DNA from: Sinorhizobium sp. A49
GTDB taxonomy: Bacteria; Pseudomonadota; Alphaproteobacteria; Rhizobiales; Rhizobiaceae
DNA length: 64,000 nt
Assembly: GCF_002002725.1 (NCBI RefSeq)
Contig: NZ_MUNW01000050.1
Location: 203,273 to 267,272, forward strand
Direction: 5' to 3'
A model generated the notes under the pieces. It had not been told where the DNA came from. It saw nothing but the letters and a program-made list of their open reading frames with translations, and made no database searches. Position 1 is the stretch's first letter. Each line of letters starts with the position of its first letter. The translations under genes were made by a program, and so were the position numbers. This document shows positions 9,077 through 17,505 of this stretch, piece after piece.

Positions 9077-10069
9077 TTACGACCACCGCAGCGCCGCGGT
9101 CGTTACAGGGGAATCCCACAATCGCAACTCTTCCTCGGTCAGAAGGGCGAGCGTGATCGACAGGCCCTGCATGTCGAGCGAGGTGACATAGGTCCCGACG
9201 AGCGAGCGCTCAATGGCAATACCCCGCTCCTCCATGAAGCGGCGGGCGGCGTTGTACGCCAGGTAAAGCTCGGCAGGTGGGGTTCCGCCAAGGCCGTTGA
9301 CGAAGAGCAGCGCCTTGGCGCCGGGCTGCATCGCGATGTCGCCGACGATCGTTTCGCAGAGCTGGTGGACGATTGCGTCCGAGGCGGTGAAGGGCTGCCG
9401 CGAATGCCCGGGCTCGCCATGGATGCCGATCCCGATTTCCATCTCGGCAGCACCCAGGACGAAGGTGGTGCGTTGCGTGTGCGGAACCGTCACGCCGTTG
9501 AGTGCGACGCCCATCGACCGGATCCGCGCGCTCAATCCGTCTCCGAGCCGCTTCAGCGCCTGAAGCGGCATGCCTTGCTCGGCACCAGCACCTAGCAGTT
9601 TCTCGACGATGAGCGTTCCGGCAACCCCGCGGCGTCCGCGACCTTCCCCCACCCGTGGCGTTTCGATATCGTCGCTGACAACAACCATTTCGAAGTCGTG
9701 GCGGCTGGCCGCCATCTCCATCGCCATCTCGAAGTTCATGATGTCGCCGTCGTAATTCTTGACGATCAGCAGGCAGCCATTGCCGGTATCCGTCTCTTCG
9801 ATGGCGCTGATGATCTGGCTCGGCGTTGGCGAGGTGAAGACGTGACCGATGCAGGCTGCGTCCAGCATGCCCTGGCCGACGAAGCCGATATGCATCGGCT
9901 CGTGGCCGGCGCCGCCGCCGGATATGACGGCAACCTTGCCGGCCCGAAGGTGCCGCCGCCGAACGCATTTTCGGTCCGCTCCGAACACGACGAACGACTC
10001 ATGGGCGCGCACGAAGCCTTCGACGCTTTCGGCCGCCATGGTTTCCGCAGTGTTCATAAACTTCTTCAT
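9077..10069 (-). CDS. dhaK: dihydroxyacetone kinase subunit DhaK (PEP/PTS-type)
   Basis: This subunit binds DHA covalently as a hemiaminal on a histidine and receives phosphate from DhaL-ADP. Visible features are GGGAGHEP with H56, NYDGD with D109, and IGIHGEPG with H217, which aligns with the substrate-binding His218 of E. coli DhaK. The 330-residue length is that of a stand-alone DhaK with no DAK2 domain. It is the last gene of the operon and is separated from dhaL/dhaM by the HPr, enzyme I and unknown genes, which is an unusual order. Residues 20-45 (SFVVFGADRKCVRRRHLRAG) differ from the common NPRLLR-type sequence, so substrate range may differ. Confidence 0.9.
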   Translation of the reverse strand: MKKFMNTAETMAAESVEGFVRAHESFVVFGADRKCVRRRHLRAGKVAVISGGGAGHEPMHIGFVGQGMLDAACIGHVFTSPTPSQIISAIEETDTGNGCLLIVKNYDGDIMNFEMAMEMAASRHDFEMVVVSDDIETPRVGEGRGRRGVAGTLIVEKLLGAGAEQGMPLQALKRLGDGLSARIRSMGVALNGVTVPHTQRTTFVLGAAEMEIGIGIHGEPGHSRQPFTASDAIVHQLCETIVGDIAMQPGAKALLFVNGLGGTPPAELYLAYNAARRFMEERGIAIERSLVGTYVTSLDMQGLSITLALLTEEELRLWDSPVTTAALRWS

Positions 10070-10129
10070 CGAGCCCCTCCCAAGGCGGCGACTGTGCTAC
10101 CGTTCAGCGGCGTGGCCTGCATATGGACC

Positions 10130-10540
10130 TCATTCCGACCCACCCGAGATCGCGGCGATCTTCTGCACGAGTTCGGAGATCGCTTCCTCCAGCAACCGGT
10201 TCCGCCGCTCGTCGCCAAAATCGGGGACCATCAGGGACAGGTGACGCAGCTTTTCCGACGATCCGAGCTCCGGCAGTTTTCCAGGATGCGCAGCCTGATA
10301 GGCGGAAAGGAACCGCTCCTGCTCGGCAGCGCTGAAATGACAGACGCGGAAGATCGTTGCGAGATGACGGGCCGGCAGCGGCGTCGCATAGGTGGGGCTG
10401 GTGATCTGCGTGACGAAGCTGCGGTGTTTTCCAAGCTCGGTCGCGAGCCGTTGGCGCGTCCCGGATGGCCGGTTGTCGATGATCTGCGCCAGAACGGTTT
10501 TGTAGGCGATGATGGCGTCTTCGTTGTCTTCGCGCGCCAT
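10130..10540 (-). CDS. unknown protein with a predicted DNA-binding-like helical N-terminus (136 aa)
   Basis: The start is the ATG at 10540 (MAREDNED), one base after the stop of the enzyme I gene, so the gene is in the operon. The segment RQRLATELGKHRSFVTQITSP resembles a helix-turn-helix, and the rest is helical (AEQERFLSAYQAAHPG, RRNRLLEEAISELVQKIAAI). I do not recognise a named family. Its place between enzyme I and dhaK suggests a regulator or accessory of the DHA phosphotransfer pathway. That is inferred from context only. Confidence 0.75.
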   Translation of the reverse strand: MAREDNEDAIIAYKTVLAQIIDNRPSGTRQRLATELGKHRSFVTQITSPTYATPLPARHLATIFRVCHFSAAEQERFLSAYQAAHPGKLPELGSSEKLRHLSLMVPDFGDERRNRLLEEAISELVQKIAAISGGSE

Positions 10541-10541
10541 T

Positions 10542-12134
10542 CTAGTCTCCGGCTGCCCTGGTCCCGTCGGCATTCAAACCGACAAGCGCCGATCCTATCG
10601 CGGGACGTTGTGCCGGCGCCACGGAAAAATGTCTGAGCCCTGCCGCAAGCAACGCCGGCAGGAAGGACGGATTGCCAGCCATATCCCCGCATATGCTGAC
10701 GGGCTTGCCGGCGGTGAGTGTCATCGCCTGGGTTATGAGGCGCAGGACGGCCGGAGCCGCCTTGTCGCGATAAGCCCTGATGTCGGATCCGTCGCGGGCA
10801 GATGCCGCCAGGTACTGCGCGAGATCATTCGTGCCGAAGGAAAAGAACTCGGCGTTCTCGAAGGTATCGAGCATCAGCGCTGCGGCCGGCACTTCGACCA
10901 TCATGCCGATTTGTGGAAGGCGATGGGCTATCTTGCGGCGAAGCAGCAGCGCGGCTTCCTCGGCAAAGATCTGCCGCATGTTGTCGATCTCGGAAGGAAA
11001 AGTCACCATCGGCAGCAGCACACGCAGTTTGCCGAACAGGGCTGCACGCAAGAGGGCGCGGGCCTGAAGCCGGGCGATTTCCGGTCGGGCGAGAAGCAGC
11101 CGGATACCACGCATGCCCATGGCGCCGGAATCGTCATCAAGGCCCGCGAGTGGCTTGTCCCCACCGATGTCGAGCATGCGGATCGTCACGGGCTTGCCAC
11201 CCGCCCATTCCAGCGCGCGACGATAGATATGGAACTGCTTGTCTTCGTTGGCGGCGTCCGCAAGTGAGCGCACGGCGAATTCCGAGCGCATCAATCCGAT
11301 CCCCGCAGCCGTTGCCGCATCGATGCCGTCGATCTCCAAGGGGTCGTTGACATTGATTGACAACTGGATGGAGACGCCATCCGATGTTTGCAGACTGCCA
11401 TGGTCGATGGCAGCCGCATCGGTGTGTGGCGGCACGCGAGCCGGCACAGGCGATAGACCCTCTGCTTGCGCATCGAGAAAGACCATGCCGGCATCGCCGT
11501 CGATCCGCACCTGGCTGTCTGTGGCCACGTCAAATCGCCCGCAGCCGATTACCATCGGGATGGACTTCGCGCGAGCAAGCAGCGCGACATGGCCGGCGGC
11601 GCTGCCGCCAAAAAGTACGATGCCGCCCCCGGCGGACCAATCATGGCCCAGGAACCGGCTCGGCTCGATGTCCTTGCCGACGAAAATCGAGCCGGCCGGA
11701 AAGTCTTCGACCGGTGTGCCGGACAAGATGCCGAGCACGCGGTTCTTCATGTCGAGGATATCGACGGCCCGGGCGCGCACCTCTTCCTCATCGGCGCCCT
11801 CGAGTTCGGCAACATGGGTATCGATGGCGGCCACCCAGGCGAAGACGGTGTGCTCTCCGGCACTGACGCGCTCTTCGGTCATTTCGGCGATCGTCGGATC
11901 GCGCAAGACCTCGATCTGGAAGTCGATGATATCCCTGCTGTCGCCGTCCACCCGATCGGCGAGATCCTGAAGTGCGGAGATCGCTGTTTCGACGGCCTCC
12001 GCCAGCGTTCCTGGGCCCGATGTCCCTGGTGCAACAGGCACGGAGACCAATGCCGGTCTGTCCGCAAGATAGACCGGGCCGGTTGCGATACCTGGGGAGG
12101 CGCCCGTCGCCCGGAGCTTACGTGGTTCGGCCAT
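10542..12134 (-). CDS. PTS enzyme I-like PEP-protein phosphotransferase of the DHA system
   Basis: The product would autophosphorylate with PEP and pass phosphate to HPr. The N-terminal domain begins RKLRATGASPGIATGP. The phospho-histidine is H182 in GGSAAGHVALLARA, where most enzymes I have GGxxSHxAI, so the preceding Ser is a Gly here. The C-terminal PEP-binding barrel shows GIGLMRSEF, GTNDLAQY and CGDMAGNP with the catalytic Cys. At 530 residues it is slightly shorter than E. coli EI (575). The start at 12134 overlaps the HPr gene by 17 bp; an ATG at 12152 is an alternative. It is dedicated to the DHA kinase by operon context. Confidence 0.88.
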   Translation of the reverse strand: MAEPRKLRATGASPGIATGPVYLADRPALVSVPVAPGTSGPGTLAEAVETAISALQDLADRVDGDSRDIIDFQIEVLRDPTIAEMTEERVSAGEHTVFAWVAAIDTHVAELEGADEEEVRARAVDILDMKNRVLGILSGTPVEDFPAGSIFVGKDIEPSRFLGHDWSAGGGIVLFGGSAAGHVALLARAKSIPMVIGCGRFDVATDSQVRIDGDAGMVFLDAQAEGLSPVPARVPPHTDAAAIDHGSLQTSDGVSIQLSINVNDPLEIDGIDAATAAGIGLMRSEFAVRSLADAANEDKQFHIYRRALEWAGGKPVTIRMLDIGGDKPLAGLDDDSGAMGMRGIRLLLARPEIARLQARALLRAALFGKLRVLLPMVTFPSEIDNMRQIFAEEAALLLRRKIAHRLPQIGMMVEVPAAALMLDTFENAEFFSFGTNDLAQYLAASARDGSDIRAYRDKAAPAVLRLITQAMTLTAGKPVSICGDMAGNPSFLPALLAAGLRHFSVAPAQRPAIGSALVGLNADGTRAAGD

Positions 12135-12459
12135 GCTTCTTGTCTTCATCGAAGTTTCGCTCGATGAGTTCCTTGAGCGCGCGGATCGCTTCCTCGGCAA
12201 GAATGCCGTCCGCCCGGATCCTGAGGATCGAGCCCTTCCTGATCCTCGCGCCCATGATCTTGATGATGCTCTTGCCGTTCAGCCAGATGTCGCTGCCGTT
12301 GACGGCGACTTCGATCGAGCACGGAAACGACTTCGCAAGCCGGGTAAAGGTCACGGACGGCCGCGCATGCAGCCCCACGCCATGCTTGACCTCGATTTCC
12401 GTCTGGCATGTGGCGGCCAATGGCTCGACCTCTCCCATGGTTAGTCTCGATCCGCTCAT
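12118..12459 (-). CDS. HPr-like phosphocarrier of the DHA system
   Basis: A phosphocarrier domain with the active histidine H31 in GVGLHARPSV and the regulatory-serine region NGKSIIKIMG (S64). Its 113 residues exceed a normal HPr (about 85-90) because of an N-terminal extension of roughly 16 residues and a charged C-terminal tail. The ATG at 12459 overlaps the dhaM stop by one base (TGATG). An in-frame ATG at 12438 would give 106 residues. In E. coli this domain is fused inside DhaM, but here it is a separate gene. It would carry phosphate from the enzyme I-like protein to DhaM. Confidence 0.9.
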   Translation of the reverse strand: MSGSRLTMGEVEPLAATCQTEIEVKHGVGLHARPSVTFTRLAKSFPCSIEVAVNGSDIWLNGKSIIKIMGARIRKGSILRIRADGILAEEAIRALKELIERNFDEDKKHGRTT

Positions 12460-12857
12460 CAGGGCGACAGCTCCTCGGCGGTCGCGACCACCTTCGAAAG
12501 GGACGCCCCGCCAGACGCTTCCGCTGCGGCCATGACCGCACCCTCGACCAGCGGTGCGTTGCAGATTGTCACTTTGGCGGCTCGGGGCATGCCCAGCATT
12601 TCGATGGCCATCTCGCTGTTGGTCTCTGCGCCGCCGAGATCGACGAAGACGGCGACGCCCGCCTCCGACCAGGCGTCTTCGATCGCGCGCAGGATGCCCG
12701 CGGCATCGGTACCGAGTTCTCCGTGAACATTGCCGCCCGACCAGGCGAGCGGCACGCTGTCGCCAACCATCTGCCTGACCATGTCGGCGATGCCTCGCGC
12801 CACCAGCGGCGAGTGCGAGACGATGACGATGCCCACGTTCACGGTCGTTGCGGTCAT
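12459..12857 (-). CDS. dhaM: DhaM, EIIA-mannose-type phosphocarrier for DHA kinase
   Basis: A 132-residue stand-alone PTS EIIA domain. The phospho-histidine is H15 in GIVIVSHSP, matching the His in the IVSHS motif of DhaM proteins. The GGNVHGELGT segment and the VFVDLGGAETNSEMAIEML segment are family features. It passes phosphate from HPr to the ADP held permanently on DhaL. It starts within the end of dhaL (ATGA overlap, 12854-12857) and its stop overlaps the HPr start, so translation of the three genes is coupled. Confidence 0.92.
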   Translation of the reverse strand: MTATTVNVGIVIVSHSPLVARGIADMVRQMVGDSVPLAWSGGNVHGELGTDAAGILRAIEDAWSEAGVAVFVDLGGAETNSEMAIEMLGMPRAAKVTICNAPLVEGAVMAAAEASGGASLSKVVATAEELSP

Positions 12858-13468
12858 TCCGGACGGTTCTCCTCAAGGTATCGGCAAATCGCCATCGTCA
12901 ACAGCGCGCAACTGGATGCGCCGGGATCCACATGTCCGATCGAACGGTCGCCGAGATAGGCCGCGCGTCCGCGCATTGCCTTCATCGGGGCGGTATCGCC
13001 GGCGGATCGTTCTGCCCGGCGGGCTATATCCGACAGCCGGGACCGGTGCGCAAGCGCATCCTGCACCGGATAGAGCACGTCGAGCAGCGTCTTGTCGCCG
13101 GCGGCCGCACGGCCGCGCCGGGCTACCGCATCGATGGCGCGCTTCAGGATGATTGGAAACGCGTCATCGGCGTCCTCAGCCCGAAGTTCGCGGCCCATTT
13201 CCATCAGCAATGTGCCGTAGAGCGGCCCGGCGGCGCCGCCGATGTTCATCACCAGGGTCAGGCCGATCTTCTCGACGGCATCGGGCAGAGGCAGGCTGGA
13301 AAGATTGGCTTCCTCGGCGCTGACGGCTTCGCAACCGCGCTGCATGTTGGTGCCATGATCTCCATCGCCGATGGCGCGATCGAGCGCGCACAGATGGTCG
13401 CTGTTTGCCGCGATGGTCGCACGGCAAACTTCGATCAACCCGGCAATCAGCATCGGTTCCATCTGCAC
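12854..13468 (-). CDS. dhaL: dihydroxyacetone kinase ADP-binding subunit DhaL
   Basis: DhaL holds ADP as a cofactor that DhaM rephosphorylates, and then phosphorylates DHA on DhaK. The Mg-ADP motif IGDGDHG (residues 33-39) and the nucleotide-capping GRAAYLGDRSIGHVDPGA are clear. Length (204 aa) is typical. The start is a GTG at 13468, preceded by GGGAGGG at a 6-nt spacing. An ATG two codons later (13462) is possible. It follows the fused kinase gene by 27 bp. Confidence 0.93.
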   Translation of the reverse strand: MQMEPMLIAGLIEVCRATIAANSDHLCALDRAIGDGDHGTNMQRGCEAVSAEEANLSSLPLPDAVEKIGLTLVMNIGGAAGPLYGTLLMEMGRELRAEDADDAFPIILKRAIDAVARRGRAAAGDKTLLDVLYPVQDALAHRSRLSDIARRAERSAGDTAPMKAMRGRAAYLGDRSIGHVDPGASSCALLTMAICRYLEENRPE

Positions 13469-13495
13469 CAGCGCCCTCCCAACCGCTTCGCCGCC

Positions 13496-15136
13496 TTATG
13501 CCATGGCGGCCGCGACCTCGAATACGCCGGCGACCGCAACCGCGCCCGGATCCGGCACGCCGTCGAGATCCTTTTCGCCGACATAGGAGGCACGTCCGGC
13601 CTTGGCCTTTTTCATGGTCCTGGTCGATTCGGCGCCGGCCGCCGCAGCTTCAGCCGCCGCCGCAACGCTGCCCGAGGTCAGGGCCTTGAGCGCCGGGGCA
13701 AGCGCGTCGACCATCGTGCGATCACCGACCTCGGCGCCACCATAGAACGTCATCCGGTCAAGCCCGGCAAGAAGTGCGGCGGCGATATCCGGCTTTTCCG
13801 TCATCGCCTTGGCAGCAGCGGTGAAGAAGATCGACAGGAGCACGCCGCTCGATCCGCCCATGCTGGTGCTGAGGATGTCGCCGATCGAGGCCAGCGTCGC
13901 GGCCGGCTGCTTCAGCGGCAGCCCCGAGAGCCTGGCCAACACGCTGCGCGCGCCGGTGGCAACCGTGGAGCCCGTGTCGCCGTCACCAACGCGGCCATCG
14001 AGCCTGTTGAGCTCACCCTCGAGCGAAACCAGATGTTCGCAGAGCGCCGCAATCAGCCGCTTGGTGCGCTCGTCGTCGCTGGCTGCAACCGCGCCATTGG
14101 ATTTGGCGGCGACCTTCGGTGCGGGAAAAACGACGATGGCGTGGCGTTCGACAGCGGGAAGCCATGCGTGCGGTCCGACCGCTGCCGTCAGCGCCGCCTC
14201 GCGGCTGTCGTCGAGCGCAATCAGCGAGAGCGAGAAACCGTTCATGTTGAGCGCCGTCATCATCGGCGCCGGCCCAACGATCAGCTTGACGCTGGCGGCA
14301 AGCGGGGACGACAGCACGGCATTGGCAATGACGCTCATTTCGAGCGGCGGCACGGCGCCGAGGTTGTTGATCAACAGCGCATGCGGCCCGGTCTTGTGCT
14401 GCGCTGCAGCAAGCCGCGCAGTCATGGTGGCGACGATATCGGCGACCGGCTGAAGCGCGATCCGCTCGACACCCGGCTCGCCGTGGATGCCGAGCCCGAG
14501 CTCGCCCTCGGCCTCGCCGAGGCGATCTTCGTGCGCCTGACCGGGGACGCTGCAGGTGCTAAGCGACATGCCGAGCGAAATGATATCTCCGGCCGCCTTG
14601 GTCGCGTGGGCCGCAACCGATTTCAAGTCCTCGCCGGCTTCGGCATGAAAGCCGGCTATCTTGTGGACGAACAGCGTGCCGGCGACGCCGCGCGGCTGGA
14701 TGATGTCCGGTATGGCGATATCGTCGGCGACGATGACCATTTCGACATCGAAGCCTTCGGCCCGCGCCTTCTCGGCGGCAAGGCCGAAGTTCAGCCGGTC
14801 GCCGGTATAGTTCTTGACGACCAGCAAGGCGCCTTTCGGGCCTGTGACGGCCCGGATCGCCGTCAGCACCGCATCAACGCTCGGCGAGGCGAAGATTTCG
14901 CCCGACACCGCCGCCGTCAGCATGCCCTTGCCGACGAAACCCGCATGCGACGGTTCGTGGCCGGCGCCGCCGCCGGAAATGATCGCGACCTTCGACTTGT
15001 CCCAGTCGGCACGCAGGATCACCTTGATCTCGGGGAAGGTATCCAGACGGGCAAGGCGTCCCGCACCACTGGTCAAAAGCAGACCATCGACCGCTTCGGT
15101 GACGATGTTTTCCCGACGATTGAAGAAATGTTTCAT
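13496..15136 (-). CDS. ATP-type dihydroxyacetone/triose kinase, DhaK-DhaL fusion
   Basis: A single-chain kinase with a DAK1 domain (residues 1-330) and a DAK2 domain (about 360-546). The substrate histidine is H218 in GLGIHGEPG, and GGGAGHEP (H60) and NYTGD are present. DAK2 has GDGDTG at about 384-389 and GRASYVGEKDLDGVPDPGA. This layout belongs to ATP-dependent DHA kinases of the Citrobacter/eukaryote type, whereas dhaK/dhaL/dhaM in the same operon encode the PEP-dependent type. The start is the ATG at 15136 (MKHFFNRREN). The longer frame to 15217 reads into the intergenic gap after the ATPase gene. Confidence 0.92.
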   Translation of the reverse strand: MKHFFNRRENIVTEAVDGLLLTSGAGRLARLDTFPEIKVILRADWDKSKVAIISGGGAGHEPSHAGFVGKGMLTAAVSGEIFASPSVDAVLTAIRAVTGPKGALLVVKNYTGDRLNFGLAAEKARAEGFDVEMVIVADDIAIPDIIQPRGVAGTLFVHKIAGFHAEAGEDLKSVAAHATKAAGDIISLGMSLSTCSVPGQAHEDRLGEAEGELGLGIHGEPGVERIALQPVADIVATMTARLAAAQHKTGPHALLINNLGAVPPLEMSVIANAVLSSPLAASVKLIVGPAPMMTALNMNGFSLSLIALDDSREAALTAAVGPHAWLPAVERHAIVVFPAPKVAAKSNGAVAASDDERTKRLIAALCEHLVSLEGELNRLDGRVGDGDTGSTVATGARSVLARLSGLPLKQPAATLASIGDILSTSMGGSSGVLLSIFFTAAAKAMTEKPDIAAALLAGLDRMTFYGGAEVGDRTMVDALAPALKALTSGSVAAAAEAAAAGAESTRTMKKAKAGRASYVGEKDLDGVPDPGAVAVAGVFEVAAAMA

Positions 15137-15191
15137 GGAATGGTACCCGTCTGTTTGTCGTTGCATGCCGTCTTCGTTTGACCTTTGCGGC

Positions 15192-16199
15192 TCAGGCGAG
15201 CCGTTGTCCACCCGCATCGAAATAGAGCGGATCGCGCAGCGTCAGATTGATCCGGTCGCCCGGCCGGATTTCGATATAGGGATCGGCGAGTGTGACGAGC
15301 TTGTGATCGCGGACGCGGATGTGCAGATGGTTCTGGTCGCCCAGATGCTCGATCCAGTCGACTTGCGCGTTGGCATTCCGGTTGACGGCGATCTCGAGAT
15401 GTTCAGTCCGGGCTCCGATCGTCTTCGTGCCCGCCGGCGGTGTGGCGCCTTCGAGCAGGTCGGCCGGCAAGAGGTTGATGTGGGGCTGGCCGAGCCGTGC
15501 GGCGACATGAAGATTGGCGGGATTGGAGTAGATCTCCCGCGGTGTGCCGACCTGCATCAGCTTTCCCTCCGCCAGAATGCCGATACGGTCAGCCATGGTC
15601 ATCGCCTCCACCTGGTCATGGGTGACGTAGAGCAGTGTCGAGCCCAGTTCCTTCTGGATGCGTTTGAGCTCCAGCCGCAGTTCCGAGCGCAGCTTGGCGT
15701 CGAGCGAGGAGAGGGGCTCGTCCATGAGATAGATCGACGGCCTGCGCACAAGAGCGCGACCGATGGCAACGCGCTGCATCTCGCCGCCGGACAGCCGCGT
15801 CGAGCGGTTTTCCAGCTTGTGGTCGATCCGCACCATGCGGGCAATCTCGCGCACCCGCCGCTCGATCTCGTCATTGGACAGTTTCCGGACCGGCGCTTTC
15901 AGGGGGAAGGCGAGATTTTCATAGACCGTCATGTGTGGGTAGAGCGAGTATTGCTGGAAGACGAACGCGACATCCCGTTCGGCCGGCGCCTGACCGGCGA
16001 CATCCCGGCCGGCAATGTCGATGCGGCCGGTATCCGGCTTTTCCAGGCCGGCGATGAGGCGAAGTGTCGTCGTCTTGCCGGCTCCGGTCGGTCCCAAGAG
16101 CACGACGAACTCGCCATCACGGATCGAAAGGTCGAGATTGCTGATGGCCTGGTTGTCGCCGAAGCGCTTGTTGAGACCTTTGAGAACAATATCAGCCAT
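15192..16199 (-). CDS. ABC transporter ATPase, CUT1/UgpC-like (first of pair)
   Basis: A cytoplasmic ATPase of a polyol/sugar importer. Walker A GPTGAGKTT (36-44), Q-loop FQQYSLYPHM, signature LSGGEMQR (136-143), Walker B YLMDEPLSSLD (D160, E161) and H-loop THDQ are intact. A C-terminal TOBE/MalK-type regulatory domain follows (about 235-335). It starts within the end of the second ATPase gene (8-bp overlap), so both are probably made together as a heterodimer. That is unusual among CUT1 importers, which normally use a homodimer. The 55 bp after it lead to the fused DHA kinase. Confidence 0.92.
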   Translation of the reverse strand: MADIVLKGLNKRFGDNQAISNLDLSIRDGEFVVLLGPTGAGKTTTLRLIAGLEKPDTGRIDIAGRDVAGQAPAERDVAFVFQQYSLYPHMTVYENLAFPLKAPVRKLSNDEIERRVREIARMVRIDHKLENRSTRLSGGEMQRVAIGRALVRRPSIYLMDEPLSSLDAKLRSELRLELKRIQKELGSTLLYVTHDQVEAMTMADRIGILAEGKLMQVGTPREIYSNPANLHVAARLGQPHINLLPADLLEGATPPAGTKTIGARTEHLEIAVNRNANAQVDWIEHLGDQNHLHIRVRDHKLVTLADPYIEIRPGDRINLTLRDPLYFDAGGQRLA

Positions 16200-17289
16200 G
16201 CTGGCCTCCCGAATAAAGCGATGAGGCGACCGCGCGACCTGACTTGCAATCGAAGAGCGCGAGGTTGGCGGGGGTGAACTCCAGCCCGACGGTTTCGCCG
16301 ATCTGGAAATTGCGGTTTGCCGGCACGCGCGCCTTGATCAACCCGTTACCGGTTTCAATGGCCACGACCTGGTTGGTGCCGAGATATTCGCTGCCGTAGA
16401 CGGCCCCGCGCAGCGGTGAGGCATCGCTGAAGCGGATATGCTCCGGTCGCACGCCGAGCGCAAGTTCGCGCTCCTCGGTATCCTGGTGGATCTCCGGCAC
16501 GATGACGTCGACGCCGTTGAGCGAGATGGAGGAAGCTCCCTTTCGCAGGCTCGATGTGAAACGCATGAAGTTCATCGGCGGCGAGCCGATGAAGTCGGCG
16601 ACATACATGCTCGCCGGCTTGCGGTAGATTTCTTGCGGCGTGCCGAACTGCTCGATGACCCCATGGTTCATTACGGCGATCTTGTCGGCCATGGCCATGG
16701 CTTCGTGCTGGTCGTGGGTGACATAGACCGTCGTTGCGTGCACGCGGTTGTGCAGTTCTCGCAATTCATGAACCATGACCTCGCGGAACTCCGCATCGAG
16801 GGTGCCGAGTGGCTCGTCCATCAGAAAGCATTTCGGCCGCCGGACGATCGCCCGGCCAAGGGCGACACGCTGCCGGTCGCCGCCGGCAAGCCCCGAGACG
16901 GAACGGTCGAGGATATGGCTGATCTGCAAGAGCCGCGCAGTCTCTTCGACGCGCTCACGGATTTCCGCCCTGGGCATGCCCTGGGATAAAAGCGGGAAAC
17001 CGATGTTCTTGCGCACGTTCATGTGTGGGTAGAGCGCAAAGAGCTGGAAAACGAAGGCGATGTCGCGGGCGCTGGCCCGGTTGAAGGTGACATCCTCGCC
17101 ATCGAGGTAGATCTTGCCGCTCGTCGGCAGCTCAAGCCCGGCGATCATGCGCAGCGTCGTCGTCTTGCCGCAGCCCGATGGCCCAAGGAGCGCCAGGAAC
17201 TCGCCATCGTTGACGACGAAGCTTGAATCCTGGACCGCGACGAAATCGGCGAATTCCTTGCGAAGGTTCTCAATTCTGATCTCGGCCAT
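16192..17289 (-). CDS. ABC transporter ATPase, CUT1-type with degenerate signature (second of pair)
   Basis: Walker A GPSGCGKTT (36-44), Q-loop FQLFALYPHM, Walker B FLMDEPLGTLD and H-loop THDQHEAM are present, and a TOBE-type C-terminal domain follows. The signature reads GLAGGDRQR instead of LSGGQ, and the D-loop is LGTLD rather than LSNLD, so one of the two ATP sites of the heterodimer may be weak. It begins 3 bp after the small membrane protein gene and ends 8 bp into the partner ATPase gene. Paired glycerol-type ATPases are known in rhizobial glycerol importers. The link to glycerol or DHA here is inference. Confidence 0.9.
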   Translation of the reverse strand: MAEIRIENLRKEFADFVAVQDSSFVVNDGEFLALLGPSGCGKTTTLRMIAGLELPTSGKIYLDGEDVTFNRASARDIAFVFQLFALYPHMNVRKNIGFPLLSQGMPRAEIRERVEETARLLQISHILDRSVSGLAGGDRQRVALGRAIVRRPKCFLMDEPLGTLDAEFREVMVHELRELHNRVHATTVYVTHDQHEAMAMADKIAVMNHGVIEQFGTPQEIYRKPASMYVADFIGSPPMNFMRFTSSLRKGASSISLNGVDVIVPEIHQDTEERELALGVRPEHIRFSDASPLRGAVYGSEYLGTNQVVAIETGNGLIKARVPANRNFQIGETVGLEFTPANLALFDCKSGRAVASSLYSGGQHG

Positions 17290-17292
17290 CGG

Positions 17293-17505
17293 TCACTCCG
17301 GAAATTTCGAGACGATGATGAACATCACCGTGCCTGCGAGCAGCGTCACCAGCGAATAGGTGTAGAGCACCAGCGCAAACGGCTGGAACAGCATCAGGAA
17401 GCCGGTGGCGATCAGCACAGTCGCGATGGTCTCCATCGGGCCGCGCCGGAAAAAGAACGGCCGCTTTGGAGAGGTCTTGGTGGGTGTCCGCGTCAGGTCT
17501 GTCAT
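17293..17505 (-). CDS. small membrane protein of the importer operon (70 aa)
   Basis: The product has a basic N-terminus (RTPTKTSPKRPFFFRRGP) and two hydrophobic segments at about residues 26-44 and 48-64 (IATVLIATGFLMLF, LYTYSLVTLLAGTVMFIIV). Its ATG at 17505 overlaps the permease stop as ATGA (17502-17505) and its stop is 3 bp before the ATPase start. This tight coupling argues that it is a real subunit or assembly factor of the transporter. Small membrane proteins occur in rhizobial glycerol-type ABC operons, but I cannot assign this one to a named family. Confidence 0.85.
   Translation of the reverse strand: MTDLTRTPTKTSPKRPFFFRRGPMETIATVLIATGFLMLFQPFALVLYTYSLVTLLAGTVMFIIVSKFPE

Noticed and set aside
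9061..9112. Hairpin at the end of dhaK as a terminator
   Set aside because: Only a 6-bp stem (ACGACC/GGTCGT), it lies in the last codons of the gene and lacks a U-run.
12118..12876. 252-codon frame covering HPr as one long protein
   Set aside because: Its first half is the dhaM gene read in another frame. HPr homology starts only at 12459.
12848..15181. 777-codon plus-strand frame opposite the DHA kinase genes
   Set aside because: The composition is typical of antisense reading of high-GC genes and the minus strand encodes clear DhaL and DAK domains.
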